Position numbers and translations under genes: made by a program
NCBI GenBank assembly: GCA_037974665.1
Contig: CM075783.1
Span: forward strand, 11,351,262-11,415,261
Direction of reading: 5' to 3'
Source: Ehretia macrophylla
Lineage: Eukaryota; Streptophyta; Magnoliopsida; Boraginales; Ehretiaceae
Length of the DNA stretch: 64,000 nt
Notes under the pieces: generated by a model
What the model was told of the DNA's origin: nothing
Database searches by the model: none
What the model saw: only the letters and a program-made list of their open reading frames with translations
Shown: one piece after another, positions 36,910-47,695 of the stretch
Numbering within the stretch: the stretch's first letter is position 1
Layout: each line of letters starts with the position of its first letter

Positions 36910-39900
36910 CATAGTAGTCGAGGGAGCACGACAAGCCCGATGTCGCCCGTGTTTCTCGAAACTATCATGTCCAAAAAAGTTGCGCAACCCCGAGTCAAGA
37001 TCACGAGAGCCAAGAATATCAAATCACGTAAAAGGAACGACAAAGTAGGCCGCCTTCGCAATTAATCACAGATAACACGAAAAGACACAAGATAGCAAGT
37101 AAATAATGCGTATAAACTTTATCAATTACTAAATAGTACAATCTAGAAACAATAAAATAAGTTAAGATGCACAGAGGATGTGAAGACTCCCTCACCTTTA
37201 CCAAGCCTCAAGATGTAAGAATGACTTAGTTACTCCAACTTTCATTGGGTTAGCTTGAATATGAATACCCTAGTTTTCATATAAGTATAACACTTTAGCA
37301 ATTGACTATAGAAGGTTTAACAACTATCTTTCACATCCAAGAATTTATATTGAATACTTTATTTCATTGTAACTTAATTAAACACCATACCTTTGTAACA
37401 ACATAAAAGCATTTACTAATATATAAAGTTAAGCTAACTATAACTAACCAAAATTGTACTTAACATATAAACTAAATGCCAACTGTACAAGAGGACTCAA
37501 CTAAAATACATTGGTTAACATATTTACATTTAACTTACATTCTAATTAATTATTCAAACATTCAATACAAGTCTCTAAGTGCAAAGTTAATACCGCAAGC
37601 TCAACTAAGACATTTTTCAATTCCTCTAACATAAGCTTAACTTAACCCATTCGGTTACATAGGATATTGATCGCCAAACTATCTGATTTTTACGCATAAT
37701 CGTAGATATTTGAGTGTAGTTCATTTTAGGTTCTTACGGTGCTCAATTCCGAGTTAAATTCCAAAAGTTATAACCCTTACCGCATAACCACGCATAGCTG
37801 GGCAGAACCAGCGGTTTTTGAGCTACATTTTGGAAATTATGTGATCAGAGGGCTAAAACGTTAGAATTAGTCTTAGTCCTAGAAATCAACATTTGCTCTA
37901 AACTGCCTAATCTAGCTGCTATACAAATTTTATTTAATTCTAAGCTCCGTTACTATGTCAAAACTGCTCTAGAAGATGGCAATAGTGAACTGCCCAGACA
38001 GGGTATCCACACACACATGCACATTTCTTGCATTGAACTAACTATGAGCATTGTTCTAGCATGTGACACAATCCTACACTTCATTTAGGACATTAAACAA
38101 ACACCTTAGCTACCACTACAAAATTTCATTCAAGTTTTACTAGTTGCAACTAAAATCACAACCAACATTCAAGATACAAGTAATACAATGCCAAAAGTTT
38201 ACTCTACAAGCTCTCTAGCTATCATTTCATGTATTAGAAGCAATAAAACAATTAGAAATGCAAAAATCCCAAAATTCATAGGTTACTATTCATAGATACT
38301 ATTAATCATTTTCTCCAAGTTGCATTTTGCATTTCTAGTCAATCAAGAAGCTAACAAGATTCAAAAGAATATTCTACAACCCCTATCAAGTGTATTTCAA
38401 GCAACAATAAGTATAAATACAATAATAATTAACAATTACAAATTATCAAGTTAAGCCCTAGAAAATTAAAATGCATATAGGATGAATCTCTCTCACCAAA
38501 TGCAAGATGTAGATGCTAGATGAAGGCTCTAGGAAGGCTTAGACACACTCCAAGCAAGTTCCAAGAACCAATTTTGCAAGATCAAAGTTTTTCCTTTTTT
38601 TTTTGTGTCTAAGAACCTACAGGTTCTTCTCTTTTTTGTTTTTGTTTTTAGTCCTCTTTTGTTTGTTCTAATATAATATATATATGTATATGATATGTAT
38701 ATGTATGTATTTAATATGATTGAGCTTTAATAAATGGTGTTGGCTAGTTATATATATATATTATAAAAACTAGCTAAAACATTAATGACCCAAAATAATT
38801 TATCTGTTACTATTCACTAGGGGACACTAACTATTTTCTATCTCGTGCTCGAAGCATGCAATGCACAAACTTTCAATAAATGAATATATTAAATATGAAC
38901 TATATTGTGGGAAAAATATAAAATTCCAAAAATAAAATAGTTTAAATTTTACCCCAAGCACCTATGAAATATAAAATTTCAACAGACAAAAGTAAGATAT
39001 AAATCAAATAAAAGTAAATATGCAAATAGAAAATTTAAATAAATTAAATTAAAGACTTCTCCAGGCTCGGAAAATTCAAGTCAATTAAATGTAGGCATAT
39101 AGTAAAATAATAAATTATTTACTTCTCGTAAACCATTTAGATGTAAATAAAAAAATATAATTATTAAAAATAATAAACTAGCCCGTTCAGTTCCGGGTCC
39201 TGGGCTTCTATTCGAATAGTGAAACGAATTAACTCAGATGCAAGTAAAATAAATTTGAATAATTAAAATGATAAAAGAAATGTCCCGGGCAAATCAGTTA
39301 AATGAGAAATTAAATAAAAATAGATAAATATGAATGCTCGTTTTTCAAGAAATGCTAATTACTAAAGTATTAAATGTAAATTAATAAAATAGATGCACGG
39401 TCGGGCTCAGGCTTGATTTATACGCTTAGTTAATTTAGTTTAGTAGCTAAAGATGACCCAAATGCTAGATCAATACACCTAATGGCCCAAATAAAAGTTC
39501 TATACTAGTTACTACTCATTTGCGTTACACTATTCAGTCAGAACTTTCCCGTAATGCAATAAATGTAATTCTCTCGATGAACATGCACTAGGAAGAGGTT
39601 AACTAAGATAGATTTGCATACCGAATAAGTTAATAAAATAATTTTTTAAAAATCACTCTGGGCTCGGAGCTACTTATTCATATAGTTGAAAATAATGAAA
39701 CTTCCAATTAAATGCAAGAGAATGATTCAAAATAAATATAGTACCAAGATAACTAACTCATATAATTTATTTAGATATAGTTCGCACTTTTTCAAGAAAT
39801 GTACAAATAGTGCTAACAAATGAATGAAATTAATTTAAGTAAACACACATTTACATGCAAACATTTAAGATAAACACATAATCATATGCAAATAGGTACT

Positions 39901-39936
39901 ATTCACTACATGTTAGGTACGAAGTCTCACATGGTA

Positions 39937-40902
39937 TGACCAAAAAACTGTTATAGACGATGTTGTAACATTAACTGAAACACTCTATCTGTCGCAGTAC
40001 ATTTACAGTCTGTTTCACTTATGCTTCAGTTCGTTAATGAGTTGTTTCACTTAGTGTTCCAATATGGTCAGAGACAAATTAAACAACAGCGGAATAATTA
40101 AAGTTGGAACAGAAATAAAGAACACCAAGATTTAACGTGGTTCAACTGTACGGTCTACGTCCATGGGACCAACCCCTGGTCCAATAAACCAATTCATTAA
40201 GAAATATCAAGTTACAACATCAATGGACTTATACAAATAAAGACTCTCCCTTGACCTTTGACGCCTCGATAAAGAACTCCTTAATGAACTTCGGTTTGAC
40301 GAGCTCCCATCGACTTACAACGTTCTTTCTCGATAACTACACTTTCTTCTCCCGAAGAATGAACAAAAGATACAAGAATCTAAACCTTCAAAGGCTTAAA
40401 TAAAGTGCTCATGATTCACTGTCAAAACCAACAAAGTTGCAACACTTGATACGATCAAAGACTAAAACACAGATCGTGTTGCAACATGATATGGAACACT
40501 GGACAGAACTCTCTTATATTTTCTCGTTGCTCTCTCTCTGCCTGCTCACTTTCTGTCGTGACTGCTGCGACATATAAATACACAATTGCTACTGCAGGTT
40601 ATCTTGAGCTGCAAGAAAAAGCCTTGACTCATAAAACCTAATCTTCCATTTATTCTTACTTTCCTTATAAATATGCAACTAATGTCATTCCTTAAGCAGC
40701 ACAAATCTTCTTCTTATATGGTAAGTTACCATAAGATTTTTCTTGCACAATACAAATGGTAATAACACAAGTATGGTAATAACAAAAGTTTTGCAAAACA
40801 TAGCCAATCAATTTCCAATCAAATTAATTGCCTTAACAGTAATAACAAAACTTTTGGTAAAACATAGCCAATTAATTCCCAATCAATTTAATTGCCTTAA
40901 CA
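39937..40902 (-). repeat. SIRE 5' LTR, second part
   Basis: Continues the LTR begun at 28490 and matches 8653-9625. It ends GCCTTAACA, then the duplication atatt. The terminal 63-bp unit is tandemly duplicated here too, and each unit ends CCTTAACA. Confidence 0.85.
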
Positions 40903-40907
40903 ATATT

Positions 40908-41780
40908 AATCTTTGTTTCCAAAGGTACAATAGTATTCATATTAATGTACTAATTGAATTCATAGGACATGTCCCATGCGTCATATAAGGCTACATATTA
41001 AAGAGATGCCAATTGGTTCAAAAGTGGGATCACATATGACATATTATATTATATTGAATATCTTGGTAATATTAAATAAACCTTTTTTTTTCTAGCATGG
41101 GTATTTGGAATTTGAGCTTCCTACTTATTCGTTTGTATTCTGTACTAAGGTCTTACGATTATAAATCTTGTTCTCGAAGGCATAATATTTTTTGTATTAA
41201 TCTTTCTTTCCAAAATTACATTAATATTATTCATATTAATATACTAATCGAATTCATATGGCAATGCGATAAAGGGTATCATATAAAAAGATGCCAATTG
41301 ATTCAAAAGTAGGATCATATATGAGATGATTATATTATATGAAATATCTTAGTAATATTAATTAAACCTATTTTGTTTCCTAGCATGGGTATTTGGAATT
41401 GGAGCTTCCTACTTACTAGCTTGTATTTTGTACTTAGCTATTTACAATTATATAAAATCTTGTACTCGAAGGCACAATTTTTCTCATATTGATCATTATT
41501 CCCAATGGTACATTATTATTCATATTATTATACTAATCGAATTCATATGGCATATGCTATAGCGGGTCACATGTAAAGAGATGTCAATTGATTCAAATGT
41601 GGGATCATATGACAATATGAGATTATTATATTACATCAAATATCTTGGTAATATTAATTAAACCCTACTTTGTTTCATAACATAGGTATTCCTACTTACT
41701 AGTTTGTACTTAGCTATGTACTAATTACCTACTAAATTTATTTTGAGATTAATTCAACTTTTTATAATTTTTTTCTTATC
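40908..41780. repeat. Tandem array of three units of about 290 bp in the hAT element
   Basis: Anchors repeat at regular distance: tactaat[t/c]g at 40948, 41242 and 41531; tagcatgggtatttggaat at about 41093 and 41381, with a decayed third copy near 41678. Each unit contains an attcata tail, a gatgccaattgattca-like segment and an aatatcttggtaatatta segment. It lies in the 5' non-coding part of the hAT element. The SIRE element inserted at its left edge, and 8535-8592 may be a remnant of a further unit. Confidence 0.75.
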
Positions 41781-42773
41781 CAATTGTCGATTAATGTTTT
41801 TAAATATATGTTTTTTCTAAATAATCGAAGGAACCTTTTTTTTTTGGTACATAATAGATTATTATTCAATTTTTTCTTTTGGTACATAACAGATTATTAT
41901 TTTAACATGCCTACTAAGTCCTAACAATTTATTTACATTTGTATAGCATAGTTTTTGTTTTGTGGGTACACATAAAGTATAGTTATTTCTATTAATATTA
42001 ATTATTTACATCTAATAGTTTGGTAAATCTAGTGACAAAAATTATATATCTATAAATTTTTTATTTTTTATTTCCTTAAAATTCATTACTTTTATGTTAA
42101 TTAATATTTACTGGGAAAGAAATATCCTCGAGAATTCAAATATTTTTTTCCTTAATAATACCAATGAGACCTCAAGAGTTAGAGGTTGGAACTTACTATA
42201 CTTATTATACTCCTTTTTTCCCAGATAATTATAACTTCTCAACTAAAGCATTTATATGGTCCAGCACAAAATCCCAACCCCTTTCATTGCCCAACTACTC
42301 TCCATTCCCAAAACAACTATTCATATTCTCAAATTTTGCCTCCAAATTCAGTCGATAGATAAGAGGAAACAGTCAGTGTTTCCTCTTTCTCCAACGATTC
42401 CAACGATCTTTTTTGCTTTTTGAGCAGATGATCGAGAAGTTCATAATATTACAATTCAATCATTGTCTTCAATATATTCATCTTTGTATATGCCTAGAGA
42501 AAGCAGTCTACAGGGTGTGCGTCCTTCATCTCCGGTAAGCCAAATCTCTGTTTTATACATTCTTCTACTTCTCTCATCCATATCTAGTAGGAATTTAAAT
42601 TTTATGATCACTTTCATTATTGGTTTTGGAAAAAAATTGTATACCATTTGAGTAGCCAATATTAGTGAACTGGAACGTGAATCGCATCGTTTCAGCACGC
42701 AAATATACCGCGAATCGGGACGTGCGAACCAATATGTGGTTCCATGAGGGATAGGGCGAATCTGGTAACTATG
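41781..42773 (-). other. hAT 5' terminal region
   Basis: AT-rich DNA with a 35-bp tandem repeat (ggtacataatagattattatt at 41846 and a close copy at 41881). The end is GTAACTATG at 42765-42773. The 114-codon minus-strand open frame at 42456-42800 crosses the hAT end into the LINE and so is not a gene of either. Confidence 0.6.
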
Positions 42774-43423
42774 TGTGGATCCATTAAAGCTAGTCCTCAA
42801 AGCTAATGCTATTTGGACTGAATTTCAGTCTGCTTATCAATCTACTGAGATAATTTCCTATGGTCCCAGTTCATCTGATGTTGTTGCAACAACAAGCTAA
42901 AATGTCCCTCCTCCAAATTGGATCAAGATTAACTGTGATGTTGCATTCATTTGTAATTGAAAAGCTTCTGTAGCTGCCATTTGCAGAGACTACTTTGGTA
43001 ATATGCTGGATGGTAATGTGTGGAGTTTTTACTCATGGTCAGCAACTCTAGCTGAGGCTATTTGTATCCATCATGTCTTCCTTTTGCCCAAGAAGCATAG
43101 CTTGTCGAACATCGTTCTAGAGAATGATGCTGAGGCTATTTTAATGGCATTATTGTTACAGAGAGCTCCATGGACTGGAGGTCCAAACAGTAGTAAAAGA
43201 TATTTGAAATTTGATAGATGATATTCCTTCAGTGCAGTTCCCTTTAGTAAAGAGGCTTGGCAACAAGTCCACCTTGCAAAGTGTAAACTAGGTGACAAGC
43301 TTAATTGAAATTCGTTAACAAATGCACCTTGCAATCTTCTTAAGTCAAACCTTGAATTCGAGGGTATTGACTAACCTTGATGTATCTTCTTTTATCAATA
43401 ACAGGTTTCTTTATTGACAAAAA
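42774..43423 (+). pseudogene. LINE ORF2 end: RNase H-like domain
   Basis: The frame resumes from the left LINE part after the hAT duplication. Peptides NWIKINCDVAF, AICRDYFGNMLDG, AEAICIHHVF and LSNIVLENDAEAI are the RVT_3-type RNase H domain found at the C-terminus of many plant LINEs. Two stops occur near 42898 and 42958. The domain fades after about 43290 (VKRLGNKS). A short A run (gacaaaaaaag, 43416-43426) may be the decayed tail. Together with 2440-3247 this is one LINE copy in which hAT inserted. Confidence 0.7.
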
Positions 43424-43462
43424 AAGAGGAAGGGGGCGTTAAGGGACGGGTTAAAGTAACAG

Positions 43463-43824
43463 AAAAATATTTGGTTAGTTTATTGGACCGTCAGTCTAAG
43501 AGGGGTAGGCTCCACACATGTAGACCCACCTTATGTGAATGAAATTGACGGTTCAATAAACTGATCGAAGAATCCCTCTAAAGTAAATTGTGGGGAAGTG
43601 GACACAACTCTCTTATTGCCCCTACATAGGGGTCAGGTTCAATAAACTGATTGAAGAGTCTCTCTAAAGTAACTTGTGGGGAAGTGGACACAACTCTCTT
43701 ATTGCCCCTACATAGGGGTCACTCTTCGGTCAATCTCATTCATATAGTGTAGGCCCCACACGTGTGGGATTCACCCCATATATTTTTTAGATTGATGATC
43801 AATTTGACTGACCGAATATTTTTT
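43463..43824. mobile_element. MITE-like inverted repeat with internal 86-bp tandem duplication
   Basis: The left end aaaaatatttggttagtttattgg and the reverse complement of the right end aaaaaatattcggtcagtcaaattg are similar. Inside, the segments around ggctccacacatgtagaccc and its inverted partner near 43770 also match. Two copies of an 86-bp unit start at 43551 and 43637 (gttcaataaactgat). No clear target duplication and no coding region. Confidence 0.55.
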
Positions 43825-44130
43825 CCTACATAGTCTCATAGGTAGCAACATCATTTATCAAGCTCAGACTCATTCTCGATATCACGGCCAAATTTCACAC
43901 ACTGAAACTTATTGATTCGAGAACAAACTAAATGCTGCTTCCATGTATATTTATCATGGGATGCAAACAACATTATCTCACACAAACTTTACCAAACCCT
44001 CATTCATTCACTAGCATTATTTTCCGTCCTACACTAAACCAGGATGAATGACCTAGATAGTTAAATACTAATCATGCATACAAGGTGCATTGCGTCTGGT
44101 CTAGCATGAACTTATTATTACAATGTCTTA

Positions 44131-45230
44131 TTACCCTCTTGCCTCTTGAGATGGCGATGATTTTGAGGTAGAAAAAGCTTCACTCACTGCGTTTAGTGCT
44201 TCGAGGAGGTGAGTCTCGATATCTTTTGTGAGACTACGATGAAAGTCCATTAACGTGTTCGGATTTGGGACATCTTCATTCAGCTTCTCGTATTCGAAGG
44301 TCCATGTCACCAAGGTGTTTTCACCCTTTGTTTCCACTTGAACAGTTGTCACGAAGGTCTTGTATAACTTCAACAGGTCTCCTTCAAGCGTCTTTAATGT
44401 CACTGACTTCTTTAACTCATCTATTGCTTCAATTATGTCTTTAGCAAACAACTCTTTCCCATCTACAGTTCAAGAAAATTATTTTGTTGTCAGTACAGTT
44501 CAAGAAAATTAAGTCTAATATCACTATCATATTTTTAATATATTACTAACACTTAAAATTATTGTAAAAAGTTTAAAACCGTTACAAATAATTTTAATCA
44601 TTGCATATGGCCATGTTATAAATTCTTTATTGCGAAAGCTTTTTAAGAAAAAAATAATAAGCAATAGTTTAAGAAATCATTGCAATTAAATTATAATTAT
44701 AAAAATATTGTGAAAACATAATCTCATGAGTAGTTATCCTCCAAAAATTTAGAAAAACATTTTAAAACTGTTGCAATTAAATAAAAATTGCTGTAAGAAA
44801 TTTTATTTTATACAATGATTAAAAACTATTGCAATATTCAACCCTAACCTGGCCTACGCAAAACTACATTTTGAAAGCCAAGGATCGAAGGCTTTGAATG
44901 ATCATTTTATTATTTCTAAGACGGAACAGATTTATCAATCGTTTTTCATTGTGTACGAATGCAAACACGGAGAGAGAGATGATAGAGGTAATGTAAATTT
45001 CAGTTAGATTACAAGTAAGTTATCTACTATAACCATATTGGCTTACCATGAAAAAAGTTCCACAAGAGGACAGATCCTACAGTTCCCCATTCGCCTTCAT
45101 GTAAAATACAACTTTTAATTTTATCAGGGCTCATAGTAGATAGATTGTGCGGTCTGTACCTAAAGAGCTCATAAAACACGTCCCCGTCAGACTTGATCTC
45201 AATTTGGTCAACCATCTTGGTGAGGGCCAT
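44131..45230 (-). CDS. Major latex protein (MLP)-like protein, two exons
   Basis: Exon 1 is 45047-45230 and exon 2 is 44131-44462, with a 584-bp intron bounded by GT (plus 45045-45046) and AG (44463-44464). The join falls within one codon, giving FFHDGKE. The product is 171 residues. MALTKMVDQIEIKSDGDVF, the glycine-rich GEWGTVGS loop and the C-terminal helix region (SLTKDIETHLLEALNAVSEAF) mark a Bet v 1-fold MLP. The family binds small hydrophobic ligands and is often stress- or latex-related; the ligand here is unknown. Usual length is about 150-160, so the serine-rich tail (STSKSSPSQEARG) is an extension. An upstream in-frame ATG (45246) is less likely, because the start at 45230 matches the paralogue at 63900. 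The frame is intact. Confidence 0.88.
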
Positions 45231-45614
45231 CTCTTCTTCGGAGCACAAAGAAACCTAGTCTAAGAAACAATGGGAAAATATATATCAGTTGACGAAGGCA
45301 AGTAAAATTAAGATAATGACCGGTTGAAATAGGGGTAAATGATCAAAGAGTAATGTTAGATAGCATCTAATTTTCATCACTAATCTATTGTCTACTATGT
45401 CCATGTTCGGTTGTTATGTTAAAAGAAAAAAAAGAAATAAAAATAATTATTATATCAACATGTCAATTAAGTATTTATGTAAGAGGTAATAAATTAATAA
45501 TAAATATTAGGTGGTATTAAATACTAGACAACAAACTATTTTACATAAATTACATTTGGTAAATGTCATAATATATCGTTAAATCCAATAAAAGCACTTT
45601 GTTATTCTGTAGAA
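45231..45614 (-). promoter_or_regulatory. Upstream region of the minus-strand MLP gene
   Basis: The leader just before the ATG aligns with that of the other MLP gene (TCAACTGATATAT, TTCC, GGTTTCTTT, AAGAAGA). At the place where that gene has TATATAAA, this one has no TATA box. A TATATATTT at 45277-45285 lies within the aligned leader and is only about 50 bp from the ATG. The foldback element starts 384 bp upstream of the ATG. Confidence 0.5.
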
Positions 45615-46098
45615 GGGTAAATTTCACAAATAGTCCCTATTGTTACTTAATTGTCTCAGTTTAGTCCCTATTGTTTTATTTGTCTCAATTTAGTACTTAT
45701 TGTTTGCAAAAAAATTCCACTTTCGTACCTATTGTTTAAAATTTCTCAATTTCATCCTTAATGTTTGCCAAAAGTTTTAGTGTCTTCCTTATTGTTTTTA
45801 AAAAAATTCTAATTCGTCCCCATTTTTTTCTTAAAGTTTTAAAATCATCTCTTTTATTTTAAGACTAAATTAAAATTTTCTGAGAAACAACATGGATGAA
45901 TTTGAAATTTTTTAAAAATAATAAGGACGAAACTGAAACTTTTGGCAAACATTGAGGATGAAATTGAAAAACTTTAAACAATAGGGATGAAATTGAAACT
46001 TTTGGAAAAACAATAGAGACTAAATTGAGACATTTTAAACAATAAGAACCAAACTGAAATTTTTTGTAAACAATAGGGACTAAATGTGAGATTTTCCC
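45615..46098. mobile_element. Foldback (MULE-like) element, 484 bp
   Basis: The left arm has GGGTAAATTTCACAAATAGTCCC and the right arm is its inverted copy (GGGAAAATCTCACATTTAGTCCC). The arms continue with repeated variants of agtccctattgttt, so the whole element can form a long hairpin. The flank ttctgtagaa is present on both sides (45605-45614 and 46099-46108), a 9-10 bp duplication as for Mutator-like elements. No coding region; short open frames on its edges are not genes. Confidence 0.75.
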
Positions 46099-46108
46099 TT
46101 CTGTAGAA

Positions 46109-46414
46109 ACTTAACTTACCACGTAGAGTACCATTGTTTCGTAGTAGCTTTGTGACTTTCGACCAAATGTAATTATTATAGTACAACTAAACACCGTTTA
46201 GATATTAATTACATGTTCTGAAACATTTATTAAAACATGAGATTCAATGCTATACTTGGAGAAAATATAAATGCCACTAAAAATCAACTGACGTCATTAC
46301 TATACATCTGATTATGGAACCTTGCAATATAAACAAAGCTCATTTTGTTGAGGTTAAGGTAGAGAAATATATAGTTGAAGCCTAAGGCTTGCAAGAGATT
46401 TTGGAGGAGAAGTC
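46109..46414. other. Unassigned spacer before the Copia element
   Basis: No gene or repeat recognised. It continues after the Copia element at 53641 (join gaggagaagtc / cacccag), which gives the empty target site. Confidence 0.4.
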
Positions 46415-46889
46415 TGTTAAAAATCAAGCTAGAAAATTCCAAAATCAAACAAGCCAGATTATTTTGGAGTTGAAAAAATTCAAATATTCCAAAAATCTTC
46501 ATGGCGGAAGAAAATTCAGAAAATTAAAGAAAACCCCAGATCCATGAACTCTGAAACATGTTGGAAAATCAAAGTTAATATTCAACAAGTGTGAAACAGG
46601 CTATTCAGATTACAACTTATATACAACTAGATCAGAGAATTCTAGATTTGTTGAATATTGTCTATCCATATTAGTTTAGAATTTCGTATACAAATTGTAC
46701 TGCATATTCTTAGGCATTCCATAAATTACTATAAATAGGCATATGATGTACTCAGTTTAGAATATGCAGAGAATGTATGTAGAAAATATGTAGAGAGTTT
46801 TCATCACAGAAATAAAAATCAGTTTATTCATCTCCCAAATTTCAGTCTCTCTGCCATAAACACAATATTTCTTGTCCCAAAATCTAACA
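46415..46889 (+). repeat. Copia 5' LTR
   Basis: 475 bp with a TATA box TATAAATA at 46730-46737, matched by the same motif in the 3' LTR near 53463. The primer site is at 46894-46905. Confidence 0.87.
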
Positions 46890-46893
46890 TTAA

Positions 46894-46905
46894 TGGTATC
46901 AGACC
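46894..46905 (+). other. Copia primer-binding site
   Basis: TGGTATCAGACC lies four bases after the LTR and fits the initiator methionine tRNA. Confidence 0.75.
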
Positions 46906-47583
46906 CCGGTTGAATCATCAACTGGGTATCTGCATATTCCACTGAAAGAAAAAGAAATCACTCTCTCATATACAAGAGCCCCAGATCAGAAAAATATTTT
47001 CTCATATACAAAAGAAACACCTACCAAAAAAAGTGAAGCTCCAATACCTTTCTGTTGCCAAACTCAGTAGAACTATCGTTGCAGACCAGAAAGTTTTAAA
47101 GACGCGTGAAGACCCTGGTATTGTTAAGCCAAGAAAAGTCGTTGCAAGCAAAAAAGAAGAAGACGTTTGGAGTCTTTTTTTAAGCGTTTGCTGGTACACG
47201 TTTTTTTGTTTTTCTTTTTGAAAAAAAGTTTGTGAGCACTTAGTTGGCAACAATAACCATCCCAAGTGATCATTATCTGACGTTGGCCTACAACCAACCT
47301 ATCAAACTTTTTTAAAAGTACTTTTCATTCATTATCGTTCACGTGATCTGTTTGAAATTGTGGACCTGTGTTTTCCTTGTCCCCCTTCTATTTGTCTTAC
47401 ACTTCAAAGCTATTCACAATGATAAAAACTTTTAAGAATGTCTTGTCGTATGTATGAGAAAGTTAAGCTTTTTTGGATATTTTGGGAATACAAATTTTAG
47501 TGTCTTTGAATTATTTAAATTGGGGCTAGCCAAGTTGAAGTTTTTATTTCTAATCCCTCGTAATCTCTCTTTTCTCATGCCAG

Positions 47584-47695
47584 CCGCTTGAGGAGACGTG
47601 TTGCAACATCAATAATGAAACATCATCGTGCGATTGAAAGGAACAATCATGCTATACAACCTGTATCTCCTGCAAGTTATAGCAGTTCAATGGAG
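47584..47695 (+). pseudogene. Captured exon fragment, USO1-like coiled-coil family (tentative)
   Basis: A pyrimidine tract and acceptor (ctctcttttctcatgccag, AG at 47582-47583) precede a 112-bp open stretch encoding RLRRRVATSIMKHHRAIERN, then NHAIQPVSPASYSSSME, and a stop directly after. From memory this resembles a conserved stretch in a plant family annotated as intracellular transport protein USO1-like (Arabidopsis At5g41620/At1g64180 group), where VSPASYGSSMEV-like sequence spans an exon end. No other exon of such a gene is seen nearby. It lies inside a Copia element in the same orientation, with its intron border kept, so it was probably captured as DNA rather than spliced RNA. Confidence 0.42.

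Larger units (their letters stand above)
28549..39931 (-). mobile_element. LARD: non-coding Gypsy-like element with 3.87-kb LTRs
   Basis: LTRs are 28549-32417 (3869 bp) and 34506-39931, the latter also 3869 bp after removing the 1552-bp nested LTR and its 5-bp duplication. The element is flanked by tggtg (28544-28548) and tggta (39932-39936); the uninterrupted SIRE LTR at 8648-8652 has tggta. The internal region (32418-34505) has a polypurine tract and a degraded methionine-type primer site but no gag or pol. This fits a large retrotransposon derivative that would depend on another element's proteins. LTRs and polypurine tract (AAGGAGGGGAGGA) resemble Tekay-like Gypsy elements. Confidence 0.85.
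34506..39931 (-). repeat. LARD 5' LTR, interrupted
   Basis: Starts tataatgcccc (mutated TGTAACGCCCC) and ends GAAGTCTCACA. Its left flank is the internal region with the primer site, so this is the 5' LTR of a minus-strand element. It is split at 35358-36909 by a Copia solo LTR. It carries the same GC-rich core in two parts, 35150-35357 and 36915-37060. Confidence 0.85.
8593..40902 (-). mobile_element. SIRE-type Copia retrotransposon with three nested insertions
   Basis: Two LTRs begin TGATAGAG and end CTTAACA on the plus strand: 8593-9625 and 28490-40902, the latter split by a nested element. The whole is flanked by atatt (8588-8592 and 40903-40907). The primer-binding site lies beside the right LTR, so the element reads right to left. 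Gag (UBN2 type, zinc knuckle), protease, remnants of reverse transcriptase and RNase H, and a coiled-coil third ORF appear in that order, which is the SIRE/Maximus plan. Nested inside are an Athila element (10446-21523), a solo LTR (24864-27369) and a LARD (28549-39931). Net length without them is about 7.3 kb, short because pol carries large deletions. Confidence 0.85.
3248..42773 (-). mobile_element. hAT transposon with nested insertions
   Basis: The left end reads CATAGTTACTAGATTTGC and the reverse complement of the right end reads CATAGTTACCAGATTCGC, an imperfect terminal inverted repeat. Both ends are flanked by the 8-bp direct repeat tgtggatc (3240-3247 and 42774-42781), the length expected for hAT elements. 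Removing the span restores a continuous LINE reading frame. Subtracting the nested solo LTR (4128-6263) and SIRE element (8593-40902) with their 5-bp duplications leaves about 5.1 kb, a normal autonomous hAT size. The transposase gene is on the minus strand and broken. The 5' non-coding part (8000-8592 plus 40908-42773) includes a tandem array. Confidence 0.82.

Noticed and set aside
3240-42782. A 14-15 bp target duplication for the hAT-sized insertion
   Set aside because: The longer match arises because the element starts with CAT, as does the flank after the true 8-bp repeat. The 8-bp reading agrees with the inverted ends and hAT biology.
42456-42800. 114-codon minus-strand frame
   Set aside because: It crosses the hAT terminus into the LINE, so it spans two unrelated elements.
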